The notes under the pieces: generated by a model
What the model saw: only the letters and a program-made list of their open reading frames with translations
Database searches by the model: none
Told to the model about the DNA's origin: nothing
Part shown: in pieces, positions 14,312 to 23,282 of the stretch
Layout of the letters: the number at the start of each line of letters is the position of its first letter
Numbering within the stretch: position 1 is the first letter of the stretch
Translations under genes and position numbers: made by a program
Assembly (NCBI RefSeq): GCF_963558545.1
Contig: NZ_CAUWHO010000005.1
Span: forward strand, 67,603 to 131,602
Length of the DNA stretch: 64,000 bases
Reading direction: 5' to 3'
Origin: Tyzzerella sp963558545
GTDB taxonomy: Bacteria > Bacillota > Clostridia > Lachnospirales > CAG-274

Positions 14312-15139
14312 GTGAATAAAAGACTAAAAGAATTGAGAAAAAATATTCTAAACTTAACATTAAAAGATTTTGGAAATGAGATTTCTCTAAGTCCTGGTGC
14401 TTTAGGAGATATTGAAAACGGTAGACGTATATTACAAAATAGACATATCAAACTCATATGCCAAACATTTAATGTCAATGAAGATTGGTTAAGAAATGGA
14501 GTAGAGCCTGTTTTTATTGAGTCTAAAGAAAATAATAAAACTGTAACAGATGTACTAAAAGAAAACGGCGTCAAACCTATGGTTCTTGAGATAGTAGAAA
14601 ATTATTTAAAAATGACTGATGAAAATAAAAATATATTTGATGGTTATCTTAAAGCCCTTGTTGGTTTAGATAAATATAATGAAGCTGCTAAAAAAGTTAA
14701 AGAAAATAAAGAATTATTAGAAGAGCTTAGCATAACAACAGATTCTAATATTATCAATATTGAAGAAGTTAAAGAAATAAAATTATATGATACACCAGTA
14801 TCAGCAGGAAAAGGCTATTTTATTAGTGATTATGAAGATTATGAGATAGTTAATGTAGATTTAAAACTTGTACCACAAGCTAGAAGATGTGATTTTGCTT
14901 TACGCGTTCGTGGGGATAGTATGGAGCCTAATTACTATGACGGGGATATAGTTTTTATTAAAGAGCAACCAAGCCTTGATAATGGACAAATAGGTATATT
15001 TATTTATGATGGAGAAGCTTATATAAAAAAATACTCTATTCAAGATAATGGTATATATCTAGTATCCTTAAATAAAAAGTATAATCCTATTAAACTTGAC
15101 GAAAACTCTTGTATTAAAATTTGTGGTTTAGTTTTATAA
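14312..15139 (+). CDS. CI/LexA-like phage repressor (XRE HTH plus S24 peptidase)
   Basis: The 275-residue protein starts with GTG after AAAGGAGGTGAATAT. Residues 1-65 are an XRE helix-turn-helix (L-T-L-K-D-F-G-N-E-I-S-L-S-P-G-A-L-G-D-I-E-N-G). The C-terminal half is an S24 self-cleaving domain: cleavage site S-A-G-K-G near residue 164, catalytic Ser in G-D-S-M-E-P near 201, and catalytic Lys in A-Y-I-K-K-Y near 238. It should keep the prophage silent and be cleaved after DNA damage through RecA. All catalytic residues are present, so lysogeny control appears functional even though other genes are broken. Confidence 0.93.
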   Translation: MNKRLKELRKNILNLTLKDFGNEISLSPGALGDIENGRRILQNRHIKLICQTFNVNEDWLRNGVEPVFIESKENNKTVTDVLKENGVKPMVLEIVENYLKMTDENKNIFDGYLKALVGLDKYNEAAKKVKENKELLEELSITTDSNIINIEEVKEIKLYDTPVSAGKGYFISDYEDYEIVNVDLKLVPQARRCDFALRVRGDSMEPNYYDGDIVFIKEQPSLDNGQIGIFIYDGEAYIKKYSIQDNGIYLVSLNKKYNPIKLDENSCIKICGLVL

Positions 15140-15149
15140 ATTTATACAC

Positions 15150-15183
15150 AAAAAAAAGACTTAGTTTAAAACTAAGTCTTTTT
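15150..15183. terminator. Bidirectional terminator between repressor and SecB-like gene
   Basis: A 14-bp perfect stem (15153-15166 with 15168-15181) has A and T runs on its flanks and serves both convergent genes. It overlaps the last codon of the minus-strand gene. Confidence 0.85.
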
Positions 15184-15595
15184 AAATTTGTTCATTCTCA
15201 GTAAAGTTCACAAAAGGTATATTGTAAGGTGGTAGACCACTTTGCTGTGTTATATTAGCAATAATAGGCCTTGCATATGACAATAATAATGCTGGTGAAT
15301 TAATATTTAATAATTTTTTAGCATCATCATTACTTATTGATTTTTGGTCCCATTCAAATAAAGCAACTATATCTAAATCTAAATTAAATAAATCATCTTT
15401 ATTTTTTTCTGGATTAACACTTATTGATAACTTTACTGCACAAGGTGAAGAAATATTATCATTATTTGATATTATCTCAACATCCATTTTATTTTTAATT
15501 TCTACTTCAAAATTATCTTTTATATTTTCAAAATTTACTCTATAATCTAACTTCAATAAAGTAGGATTTTTAAATTGAAACTCACTTTTTTTCAT
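15182..15595 (-). CDS. SecB-like chaperone
   Basis: The 137-residue protein has the SecB fold signature: beta-strand-rich first part, then L-L-S-Y-A-R-P-I-I-A-N-I-T-Q-Q-S-G-L-P-P-Y and N-I-P-F-V-N-F at the end, matching the conserved helix and P-x-N-x-P-x-x-F region of SecB. Clostridia do not use SecB for general export. Solitary SecB-like proteins in Gram-positive bacteria and prophages usually belong to toxin-antitoxin-chaperone systems, where they fold an unstable antitoxin. It is the last gene of a three-gene minus-strand cassette between the phage repressor and the integrase, a typical position for accessory or defence genes. Confidence 0.8.
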   Translation of the reverse strand: MKKSEFQFKNPTLLKLDYRVNFENIKDNFEVEIKNKMDVEIISNNDNISSPCAVKLSISVNPEKNKDDLFNLDLDIVALFEWDQKSISNDDAKKLLNINSPALLLSYARPIIANITQQSGLPPYNIPFVNFTENEQI

Positions 15596-15687
15596 AATAT
15601 ATAATCACTCCATTACTATAGCTATAATATATCAAATTTTAACTTGCACAAACATTTTTTTAATTCTATTTACAAATAATCAACATC

Positions 15688-16200
15688 TTATTTTAGGAAA
15701 AATAAATCCTTATTTTTTGAATCGTTAACTTCAATAAAAAAATTACATAAATTTTTATTTTCATACTTATTTGAATTAGTAATTTCTTCTTTAAAAAATG
15801 ATTTCCCACTTGATAAAATCTTTGAAAGTTCTAATTTATATGTTTGATAATATAATGCATCTAATAAATTATTTCTAAAAATATTTTTATCTTTAGATGT
15901 TTCTTTATCATCTTTTAAAAGTCTTATCTCATTAAAATAATCATAGCTTATTAAAACATTCATTATTTCTTCTTTCGTCAATCCTTTTTTTTCAAAATCA
16001 GTATAAACAATATCACTTATAGTATTGTATATTTCTTTTCTTGTTTCTGCAGTATCATCTTTATTAACAATGTACAATATCTCAATACTCCCAGGAATTT
16101 CTTCAGATTCTTTTAATTCAAATCTTACATTTTCTAATTTTTTATTATTTTTTAAATACTGATTTATAAGCTTATTTAATTTTAAATTTAATTTACCCAT
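15688..16200 (-). CDS. Unknown middle protein of the HEPN/SecB cassette, 170 residues
   Basis: I do not recognise this family. The protein is strongly charged and rich in Asn and Lys. A basic N-terminal helix (M-G-K-L-N-L-K-L-N-K-L-I-N) is followed by E-I-L-Y-I-V-N-K-D-D, helices around residues 75-145, and an aromatic end F-F-L-K. No nucleotidyltransferase G-S motif is visible. It lies 34 bases after the HEPN-like gene and 92 bases before the SecB-like gene, on the same strand. In a toxin-antitoxin-chaperone arrangement it would be the antitoxin or the client of the chaperone; this is inference from position only. Confidence 0.6.
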   Translation of the reverse strand: MGKLNLKLNKLINQYLKNNKKLENVRFELKESEEIPGSIEILYIVNKDDTAETRKEIYNTISDIVYTDFEKKGLTKEEIMNVLISYDYFNEIRLLKDDKETSKDKNIFRNNLLDALYYQTYKLELSKILSSGKSFFKEEITNSNKYENKNLCNFFIEVNDSKNKDLFFLK

Positions 16201-16234
16201 AATATTTCATTCCTCATTTCCACTTATCCTATAA

Positions 16235-16612
16235 CTAAATATATATTATTTTATCCAAATCATTATATGTTAATTCAGCATAATCCGCATCATTTTTAGA
16301 AATACCTTCATCTAAATAGTCAGCCTTTATTCTTAATTTTTTTAAATCATTTATTTGATTTCGTATATCATTTATTTCTTTTTTAGTTTTATTTGGATTA
16401 TTTTGAATAAAAATATTTAAAAATAATTCTCTATTTTTTACATGTGGGTCATCATTTGAAAATGTTTTTTTATTATTTCTTAAAATATATACCATCATTT
16501 TTTGATAAATACTATAATAAAATCTGCTAACTGAAGCATTATAGCGTTCTTTTAATTTTAATTCATAGGCAGCATTTTTATTTTCTAAATACTTATCATT
16601 AATCTTTTGCAA
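16235..16612 (-). CDS. HEPN-like protein, possible toxin or effector
   Basis: The 125-residue helical protein begins at a TTG after AAAAAGGAGGTATATATT. It has the features of bacterial HEPN proteins: S-R-F-Y-Y-S-I-Y-Q-K-M near residue 30, then L-R-I-K-A-D-Y-L-D-E-G-I-S-K-N-D-A near residue 90, matching the R-x-K-A-D-Y signature of one HEPN branch. The canonical R-x(4-6)-H ribonuclease motif is not seen, so nuclease activity is uncertain. It is the first gene of a cassette with an unknown protein and a SecB-like chaperone, and has its own promoter. HEPN proteins are common toxins and phage-defence effectors. Confidence 0.6.
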   Translation of the reverse strand: MQKINDKYLENKNAAYELKLKERYNASVSRFYYSIYQKMMVYILRNNKKTFSNDDPHVKNRELFLNIFIQNNPNKTKKEINDIRNQINDLKKLRIKADYLDEGISKNDADYAELTYNDLDKIIYI

Positions 16613-16650
16613 AATATATACCTCCTTTTTAAATAGATAACTCTTTTTAA

Positions 16651-16679
16651 TATTATTCTATTATATTATATTATGTCAA
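16651..16679 (-). promoter_or_regulatory. Promoter of the HEPN/SecB cassette
   Basis: On the minus strand TTGACA (16674-16679) is followed 17 bp later by ATAATA (16651-16656). It lies 38 bases upstream of the HEPN-like start codon, so the cassette can be transcribed in the lysogen independent of phage lytic control. Confidence 0.6.
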
Positions 16680-16687
16680 AGAAAAAT

Positions 16688-16745
16688 ATCTTGTATTTAT
16701 ATATATAATAATATATAATATATATTATTATATATATAACTATAA
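16688..16745. repeat. AT-only near-palindromic stretch
   Basis: About 50 bases of almost only A and T, dominated by TATA and ATAATA words, can fold into a near-perfect hairpin. It lies between the divergent HEPN cassette and the HTH gene and may hold the promoter of the latter. No other signal is visible. Confidence 0.5.
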
Positions 16746-16782
16746 TTTGTATGTATAATTTTTTCATATAGGAGGATAAACT

Positions 16783-17136
16783 ATGAGTATTACAAAAGAA
16801 AAAAAATCAAATGAAAATAAATTTGAATATGAATCATGGAAGAAAAAAAAATTAAATGATAAAAATGGCTATTTTATTATTTTTCAAGACTTTAAGAAAA
16901 AGAATTTACTTAAAAAAGTTTCTGGAAGTGCATTAAAATTATATATTTATCTAGGTTTACATACAAAAAATTATTCTGGAGAATGTAATGTTACAATAAA
17001 TACTATGGCTAAATATTTTAATAAAGATGAGAGAACTATAAGCTATTGGATAAAAGAGCTTGAAGATTTAGGATTAATTGAAAGAATTCAATTTAAAATA
17101 AAAGAACCTGCTCACACATATTTAAAACCATACTAG
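16783..17136 (+). CDS. Helix-turn-helix protein next to the integrase
   Basis: The 117-residue protein has a basic N-terminus and a C-terminal winged helix of the HTH_36 type: S-G-S-A-L-K-L-Y-I-Y-L-G-L-H, then N-V-T-I-N-T-M-A-K-Y-F and W-I-K-E-L-E-D-L-G-L-I-E-R. Such domains occur in plasmid and phage replication or control proteins. ATG follows ATAGGAGGATAAACT. It lies 24 bases before the serine recombinase, so it could be its regulator or directionality factor; there is no direct evidence for that. Confidence 0.7.
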   Translation: MSITKEKKSNENKFEYESWKKKKLNDKNGYFIIFQDFKKKNLLKKVSGSALKLYIYLGLHTKNYSGECNVTINTMAKYFNKDERTISYWIKELEDLGLIERIQFKIKEPAHTYLKPY

Positions 17137-17160
17137 TATATATCCAAAGGAGTTGATTTT

Positions 17161-18594
17161 ATGAACACAGTTTGTGCATATATAAGAGTTAGTACAGATG
17201 ACCAAATAGAATATAGTTTAGATGCACAATTAAATGCAATAAAGAAATACGCAAAAGATAATAAGTTAATATTACCTAGTGAATATATATTTGTAGATGA
17301 CGGCTACTCTGGTAGAAAAGCAGAAAAAAGGCCTGCATTTATGAAAATGATAGCCACTGCAAAAAATAAGCCATCACCATTTAATGTTATATTAGTACAT
17401 AAGTTTGATAGGTTTGCCAGAAATAGAGAGGACAGTGTTGTTTTTAAATCTTTATTGAGAAAAGAATGCAATGTAAAAGTTGTTAGTATAACAGAATCTA
17501 TAGAAGATGATAAGTTTTCTATAATCTTAGAAAGTATGCTTGAGGCTATGGCAGAGTATTATTCTTTAAATTTAGCTGAAGAAGTTAAAAAAGGTATGGC
17601 AGAAAAAGCTAAACGTGGTGAGTATCAAGCCTACGCACCATTGGGTTATGAAAATGATAAGATTAATAAAACGCTTATAATCAATGAAGAAGAAGCTAGA
17701 ATCGTAAAATATGTATTTAATGAATTTTTAAACTCTACACCTATGCAACAGATAACAAAAAATCTTAATGATTTAGGATATAAAACAAAACGTGGAAATA
17801 AGTTTGAAAGACGTACCGTAGAATATATATTAAGAAATACAGTTTATATAGGCTATACTACTTGGTGTGAAGATGGACAAAGAAAAAGAGATTATACAAA
17901 ACCAGCACATATAGTTAAAGGTAACTATCCATCTATTATAGATGAAGATATATTTAAAAAAGTGCAGACTAAAATGAAAATTTATAAAGAAAGATATAAA
18001 CCAAAAGAAAGACCTATTACAGAATTTAAGCATTATTTAAGTGGTACTGTAAAGTGCTCCTATTGTGGCTCTAGTTTATCTGTTGGCGGTAAATATACAC
18101 AATGTATAGGTTATAATCACGGTAGGTGTAAAGTGTCTAATGCTATACCTATTAAAGAGCTTGAAAGGTTATTTTTAGAAGAAATTAACAGTATAGCCTC
18201 TAGAGATTTAAGTACACTAAATTTAAAATCAAGAAATGAAAAAAGTCAAAATGAAGAAACAAAACTTCTAAATTTAGAACTTAATAAATTAAATAGTAAA
18301 CTAGAGCGTGCAAAAGATGCATATTTAGATGGTATTGACACCTTAGAAGATTACAAGCAAAACAAAACATTAATTAAAAATCAAATAGAAAATATAAAAA
18401 ATAAGCTAAACTCTTTTAGTGAAAACAAAGAAAAAAACTTCGATGAATTTAAAAATAATATAGAAAAATTAAGAAGTCTTGTAATAGATGAAAATGCATC
18501 TAATCTTGATAAAATACAATATGTCAAACATTGCATTGAAAAGATAATATTTAATAAAGTAAGTAAAACACTTGAGTTTTACTATTATTCCTAG
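17161..18594 (+). CDS. Large serine recombinase (prophage integrase)
   Basis: The 477-residue protein has the catalytic N-terminal domain (Y-I-R-V-S11-T-D-D-Q; R-x-x-R near residues 84-88), the recombinase domain (about 155-275), a zinc ribbon with Cys299, Cys302, Cys315 and Cys323, and a coiled coil from about 365 to 430. This is the complete architecture of large serine integrases, which cut attP and attB at a 2-bp core and need a directionality factor to excise. The gene ends less than 40 bases from the point where cotJC sequence begins, so it almost certainly catalysed this insertion. Confidence 0.95.
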   Translation: MNTVCAYIRVSTDDQIEYSLDAQLNAIKKYAKDNKLILPSEYIFVDDGYSGRKAEKRPAFMKMIATAKNKPSPFNVILVHKFDRFARNREDSVVFKSLLRKECNVKVVSITESIEDDKFSIILESMLEAMAEYYSLNLAEEVKKGMAEKAKRGEYQAYAPLGYENDKINKTLIINEEEARIVKYVFNEFLNSTPMQQITKNLNDLGYKTKRGNKFERRTVEYILRNTVYIGYTTWCEDGQRKRDYTKPAHIVKGNYPSIIDEDIFKKVQTKMKIYKERYKPKERPITEFKHYLSGTVKCSYCGSSLSVGGKYTQCIGYNHGRCKVSNAIPIKELERLFLEEINSIASRDLSTLNLKSRNEKSQNEETKLLNLELNKLNSKLERAKDAYLDGIDTLEDYKQNKTLIKNQIENIKNKLNSFSENKEKNFDEFKNNIEKLRSLVIDENASNLDKIQYVKHCIEKIIFNKVSKTLEFYYYS

Positions 18595-18606
18595 GGTATA
18601 AAAAAT

Positions 18607-18720
18607 TTATACCCTATAACCATATAGTCCACCATATTGAGTTAAAATTAATTTAGCAAGCTGAGGGTTTTTATTTTTAATTTTTACAGGAAATTCTAAC
18701 TTTTTTTCATATATCCACAT
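18607..18720 (-). pseudogene. cotJC: 5' fragment of cotJC, interrupted by the prophage
   Basis: The ORF opens M-W-I-Y-E-K-K-L-E-F-P-V-K-I-K and reaches N-P-Q-L-A-K-L-I-L-T-Q-Y-G-G, the N-terminus of CotJC, a manganese-catalase-like spore coat protein of about 190 residues. After residue 31 it runs into phage DNA (L-Y-G-Y-R-V) and stops at 18607. Its ATG lies one base after the stop of cotJB, so it is the third gene of the cotJABC operon. The remaining 3' part should lie beyond the left edge of the prophage. Precise excision would restore the gene. Confidence 0.85.
18618..18645. other. Attachment-site junction between prophage and cotJC
   Basis: Similarity to cotJC ends after the codons for T-Q-Y-G-G (18628-18642, minus strand). 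The crossover must lie in or near this stretch, with AATATGGTGG as the likely host side. The exact core cannot be read without the other end of the prophage, which is outside the window. Confidence 0.6.
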
Positions 18721-18721
18721 A

Positions 18722-19000
18722 TTAGCATATTTCTCCTTTCAAATTATAATTAAAGCAATTTTGCCAAGGCCAAGGGTTATCAACCCATTTAAATCTATCA
18801 CTATCAGAAATAGAGCGATAAGAACATAAAGGTCCAAATTTTTGTTCGTATATAGAACGCATATTATCTGCTTCTTTTAAAATTTCATTGTATATAGAAA
18901 TCCCCTCTTTATCATAAGGGTGAGTATCTAAATATAAAGCCATATCAACAGCCATAAAGTCTAAAGCTGTAAGTCTACTTAAAACTTCTTCTCTTTCCAT
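18722..19000 (-). CDS. cotJB: Spore coat protein CotJB
   Basis: The 92-residue protein shows the CotJB family pattern: L-T-A-L-D-F-M-A-V-D-M-A-L-Y-L-D-T-H-P in the first half and R-F-K-W-V-D-N-P-W-P-W near the end. CotJB is a small coat-associated protein made in the mother cell. It sits between cotJA and the interrupted cotJC, with GGAGGCATAAAA as ribosome binding site. Confidence 0.93.
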   Translation of the reverse strand: MEREEVLSRLTALDFMAVDMALYLDTHPYDKEGISIYNEILKEADNMRSIYEQKFGPLCSYRSISDSDRFKWVDNPWPWQNCFNYNLKGEIC

Positions 19001-19023
19001 TTTTATGCCTCCTAAAAATATTT

Positions 19024-19251
19024 TTAAATGTTCTTAAAAAAACATTGATTTTCTTTCATATTATTTTTATCTTTTTTACAATAAGGGCTTGCTAGCTCTG
19101 GGAAAATAGTACCTTTAACCATAGCTTCGTCCTTATCATAAATGCTACAAAGTTTTTGAAAAGGAACATAAGCTCTTGCTAATTCATCAACCTTTATATA
19201 TTCTTCATAAGGTATACAGCCTGTATTTTGCATACATCTATCGCAGTTCAT
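19024..19251 (-). CDS. cotJA: Spore coat-associated protein CotJA
   Basis: The 75-residue protein has the CotJA core L-A-R-A-Y-V-P-F-Q-K-L-C-S-I-Y and G-T-I-F-P-E-L-A-S-P-Y. A short Cys-rich N-terminus (M-N-C-D-R-C-M) precedes it. It is the first gene of the cotJ operon, with AAAGGAGG before ATG. In Bacillus the operon is read by sigma-E RNA polymerase; I see GAATACTAT upstream (about 19,297-19,305, minus strand), a weak match to a sigma-E -10 element. Confidence 0.9.
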   Translation of the reverse strand: MNCDRCMQNTGCIPYEEYIKVDELARAYVPFQKLCSIYDKDEAMVKGTIFPELASPYCKKDKNNMKENQCFFKNI

Positions 19252-19398
19252 AATAAAACCTCCTTTATATAATTGGTTATATTTAACCTAATTTTATAGT
19301 ATTCATATAAACATAAAATGTTACAATATAAAATAACTATTGACTTTTAATGTAAAAAGTTATACCTTATAATTATGTAAACAAAAGAGGTGATAATA

Positions 19399-20460
19399 AT
19401 GTCTTTTTTAGCTAATAAAGAGAACATATTAAAAATAATAAAATTAATTTTATCTTTATTATTTATATACTTATTTTTAAATTATATTGGTGGTCTATTT
19501 TTACCTTTTATAATAGGGTATATCCTATGTATTATTTTATATCCACTTTTTAAAATATTAAATAAAAGGTATAAAATACCAAAGCATCTTAGCAGTATAT
19601 TATGTATATCTACATTAATATTTTTAGTTGTATTTATAGGGGTTGGTGTTGTAGGACAAATAATAAAAGAAGGAAAGGAATTTATAAAAGATTTACCATT
19701 TTATATAAATTCTATAAAATTAACTTTTGACCAAATAAACCAAAGTATAAAAGGGTTTTTTACAATATTACCAGATGGATTAGAAAGAACTGTTATCAAC
19801 TTTTTTGAAAACTTTTCGTCTTTAGTAGGAGAATTTTTAAGTAACGGATTAAAAAATACTTCCATTAAAGTTATAAAAAAAGTGCCTAATGCTCTTATGA
19901 TAACAATAATAAGTATAATATCTTGTTATTTAATGCTTATAGATAAGGAAAATATACAAAAATTTATTATTAGGCAGTTGCCAAAAAAATATTCAGATAA
20001 ATTTAACATAGTAAAATCTGGTATAGGAGATGCTGTTTTTGGCTATATCCGTGCCCAGCTTATAATAATGTGCTTAATTGCAGCTATATGCTTTATAGGG
20101 TTATTAACATTAAAAGCTCCATATGCTTTATTTATAGCAGTTGTTATAGGTATTATAGATGCTTTACCTGTTTTTGGAAGTGGTTTTATAATTTGGCCTT
20201 GGGCATTATACAATGTTATTATACAAAATTATGGATTGGCTATTGGCCTTATTATTATATATGTAGTTATTCTTGTTACAAGACAAATTGTAGAACCAAA
20301 AATATTAGGCAAACAGATAGGTATACACCCATTAGCTACATTAATGTCTATATATGTAGGGCTTCAGTTATTTGGGGTTTTTGGATTTATTATAGGCCCT
20401 GTAATAATGGTTGTAATTAAAGCACTACAAAACGAAAATATATTACCAAAATGGAGGTAA
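19399..20460 (+). CDS. ytvI: AI-2E family membrane protein, YtvI-like
   Basis: The start is the ATG at 19399, after GAGGTGATAAT; an in-frame GTG at 19390 is part of the ribosome binding site. The 353-residue protein has about eight membrane spans, an extracellular domain around residues 85-165, and the conserved G-I-I-D-A-L-P-V-F-G-S-G and I-V-E-P-K-I-L-G motifs of AI-2E transporters. The sequence looks closest to the sporulation-associated YtvI subgroup. It is divergent from the cotJ operon, which fits a sporulation context. Confidence 0.85.
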   Translation: MSFLANKENILKIIKLILSLLFIYLFLNYIGGLFLPFIIGYILCIILYPLFKILNKRYKIPKHLSSILCISTLIFLVVFIGVGVVGQIIKEGKEFIKDLPFYINSIKLTFDQINQSIKGFFTILPDGLERTVINFFENFSSLVGEFLSNGLKNTSIKVIKKVPNALMITIISIISCYLMLIDKENIQKFIIRQLPKKYSDKFNIVKSGIGDAVFGYIRAQLIIMCLIAAICFIGLLTLKAPYALFIAVVIGIIDALPVFGSGFIIWPWALYNVIIQNYGLAIGLIIIYVVILVTRQIVEPKILGKQIGIHPLATLMSIYVGLQLFGVFGFIIGPVIMVVIKALQNENILPKWR

Positions 20461-20462
20461 AT

Positions 20463-21896
<1,434 letters not shown>

Positions 21897-21908
21897 TTCT
21901 CAACCTTT

Positions 21909-22280
21909 TTACATATTTTGTGGTAAAATTTCTATCCAATATCCATCTGGGTCACTAATAAAGTATATACCCATATCATCATTTATATAACAAACACAAT
22001 CCATTTCTTTATGTTTTTGTAATGCTTTTTGGTAATCATCTGTATGTAATGCTAAATGAAATTCGTTATCTCCTAAATTATAAGGCTCTTTTCTATCTCT
22101 AAGCCACGTTAATTCTAAAAAGTGACTTGTTTGGCTATCACCTAAATAAACTATTATAAAGCTCCCATCTTCTGCCTCTATTCTTCTTGTTTCTTTTAAA
22201 TTTAAAGCATCATTATAAAAGTTTAGGCTTTTTTCTAAATCTAAAACATTAATATTGTTATGATAAAATTTAAAGTTCAT
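21909..22280 (-). CDS. VOC/glyoxalase family protein (lactoylglutathione lyase-like)
   Basis: The 123-residue protein has two beta-alpha-beta-beta-beta modules. Metal-ligand positions are visible at H8 (F-Y-H-N-N-I), E-L-T-W in the middle, H-L-A-L-H after it, and E-I-L-P near the end. This matches the GloA-like branch. In an organism without glutathione it may act on another thiol adduct or be a different VOC enzyme. It lies 11 bases after ribU on the same strand. Confidence 0.8.
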   Translation of the reverse strand: MNFKFYHNNINVLDLEKSLNFYNDALNLKETRRIEAEDGSFIIVYLGDSQTSHFLELTWLRDRKEPYNLGDNEFHLALHTDDYQKALQKHKEMDCVCYINDDMGIYFISDPDGYWIEILPQNM

Positions 22281-22291
22281 TTTATCCCCTC

Positions 22292-22804
22292 CTAAATATT
22301 TGCTTTTTTAATAGCTTTTAGCAATGGTTTATATATTATAAATATTAAAAACCCATTTAATGCTCCTTTTATTATATTAAAAGGTGTTATTAATGTAAAT
22401 AGTAAATTTATAGTTTCTTTTAATTCTACATTAAGGTATATAGGTGTTATAAATATATTAAATATAAACATACCTAAAGACATAAATATAGTGCCTAATA
22501 GGATACCTTTTAAAATACCCTTACCTTTATTATATATATAGCATATAGGCAATATATATAATGCACTAGCTAAAAAATTCATTAAAAATCCTATTATACC
22601 TGTGTTACTAACAGTCAACATCTCTATTATTGCCACTACAAAACATATAATTAACCCATATATGCCTCCTAAATATATACTGCCTATAGCTATTATTACA
22701 TCTTTTATTTCATAAGATAAAAAAGCTACGGGTACTTTAAATACTGTAACCAAATATGCAAGGCAACTTATGAGTGCTGTTAATGTTATTTTTTTTACTG
22801 ACAT
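22292..22804 (-). CDS. ribU: Riboflavin ECF transporter substrate-binding subunit RibU
   Basis: The 170-residue, six-span membrane protein has the S-component pattern (A-L-I-S-C-L-A-Y-L at the start, K-V-P-V-A-F-L-S-Y-E-I-K-D and G-F-L-M-N-F-L-A-S-A in the middle). An FMN riboswitch in its leader fixes the substrate as riboflavin. It would use the shared EcfA/A'/T energising module encoded elsewhere. Confidence 0.9.
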   Translation of the reverse strand: MSVKKITLTALISCLAYLVTVFKVPVAFLSYEIKDVIIAIGSIYLGGIYGLIICFVVAIIEMLTVSNTGIIGFLMNFLASALYILPICYIYNKGKGILKGILLGTIFMSLGMFIFNIFITPIYLNVELKETINLLFTLITPFNIIKGALNGFLIFIIYKPLLKAIKKANI

Positions 22805-22853
22805 AATTTTCCTCCTAAATAAAATTAATATTTTTTGTATAATCAGTTTTTAA

Positions 22854-22934
22854 TCAATGTTTTGAATACTTTGTATTCAAAACAGATATTCCTATATATT
22901 TTTTACTTTAAAAATATAAGTAATATCTTAATTG
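22854..22934 (+). repeat. Interspersed repeat, copy with deleted middle
   Basis: This copy of the about 120-bp repeat family starts TCAAT, contains the TTGAATACTTTGTATTCAA hairpin and GATATTCCTATATAT, then jumps to AAAAATATAAG and ends ATCTTAATTG. About 40 bases of the middle are absent. It sits inside the ribU leader, downstream of the riboswitch terminator. Confidence 0.75.
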
Positions 22935-23005
22935 CTTTTAATAAAAATTAATATATATTTTATTAACCTAAATACCTTTTAAGAGTATAAGTTATGTCTT
23001 ACATC

Positions 23006-23039
23006 AAAAAAAGCCTAAAGAAAACAATATCCTTTAGGC
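23006..23039 (-). terminator. Attenuator terminator of the FMN riboswitch
   Basis: Stem GCCTAAAG/CTTTAGGC (23032-23039 with 23013-23020 on the minus strand) is followed by seven T residues. It lies between the aptamer and ribU and would form when FMN is bound. Confidence 0.8.
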
Positions 23040-23116
23040 AAATATTTATATATAAACAACAACATATATGTATGTTGCAAATAAGCATAACACACCTATA
23101 CATTTTTATATAAAAT

Positions 23117-23226
23117 ATCCTTTCTCATCCAGACTGTAACTGTCGGTTTTGGAATTTCACCAAATCCTGCTTAAAAGCTCGTGGACTATAACCACCGATA
23201 GGGACTTTCACCCTTCCCCAAGGATA
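23117..23226 (-). ncRNA. FMN riboswitch (RFN element)
   Basis: On the minus strand the aptamer shows the hallmark blocks in order: ATCCTTGGGGAAGGGTGAAA, TCCCTATCGGTGGTTATAGT, CCACGAGC, GGATTTGGTGAAATTCC, AAAACCGACAGTTACAGTCT and GGATGAGAAAGGAT. These form the six-stem RFN fold. It controls ribU by transcription termination, lowering riboflavin uptake when FMN is high. Confidence 0.95.
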
Positions 23227-23250
23227 AAACATATTAATTTTTATAATATA

Positions 23251-23279
23251 ATTATATAATATTATTTAATTTATTGCAA
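23251..23279 (-). promoter_or_regulatory. Promoter of the FMN riboswitch-ribU transcript
   Basis: On the minus strand TTGCAA (23274-23279) and TATAAT (23251-23256) are 17 bp apart, about 20 bases upstream of the aptamer. Confidence 0.7.
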
Positions 23280-23282
23280 TAC

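Noticed and set aside
16235..16612. Canonical HEPN ribonuclease
   Set aside because: No R-x(4-6)-H motif can be found; only the R-x-K-A-D-Y variant is present, so I call it HEPN-like and do not claim nuclease activity.
20070..20420. ORF of 116 codons inside ytvI in another frame
   Set aside because: Shadow frame of a clear membrane protein gene; Cys/Tyr-rich nonsense composition.
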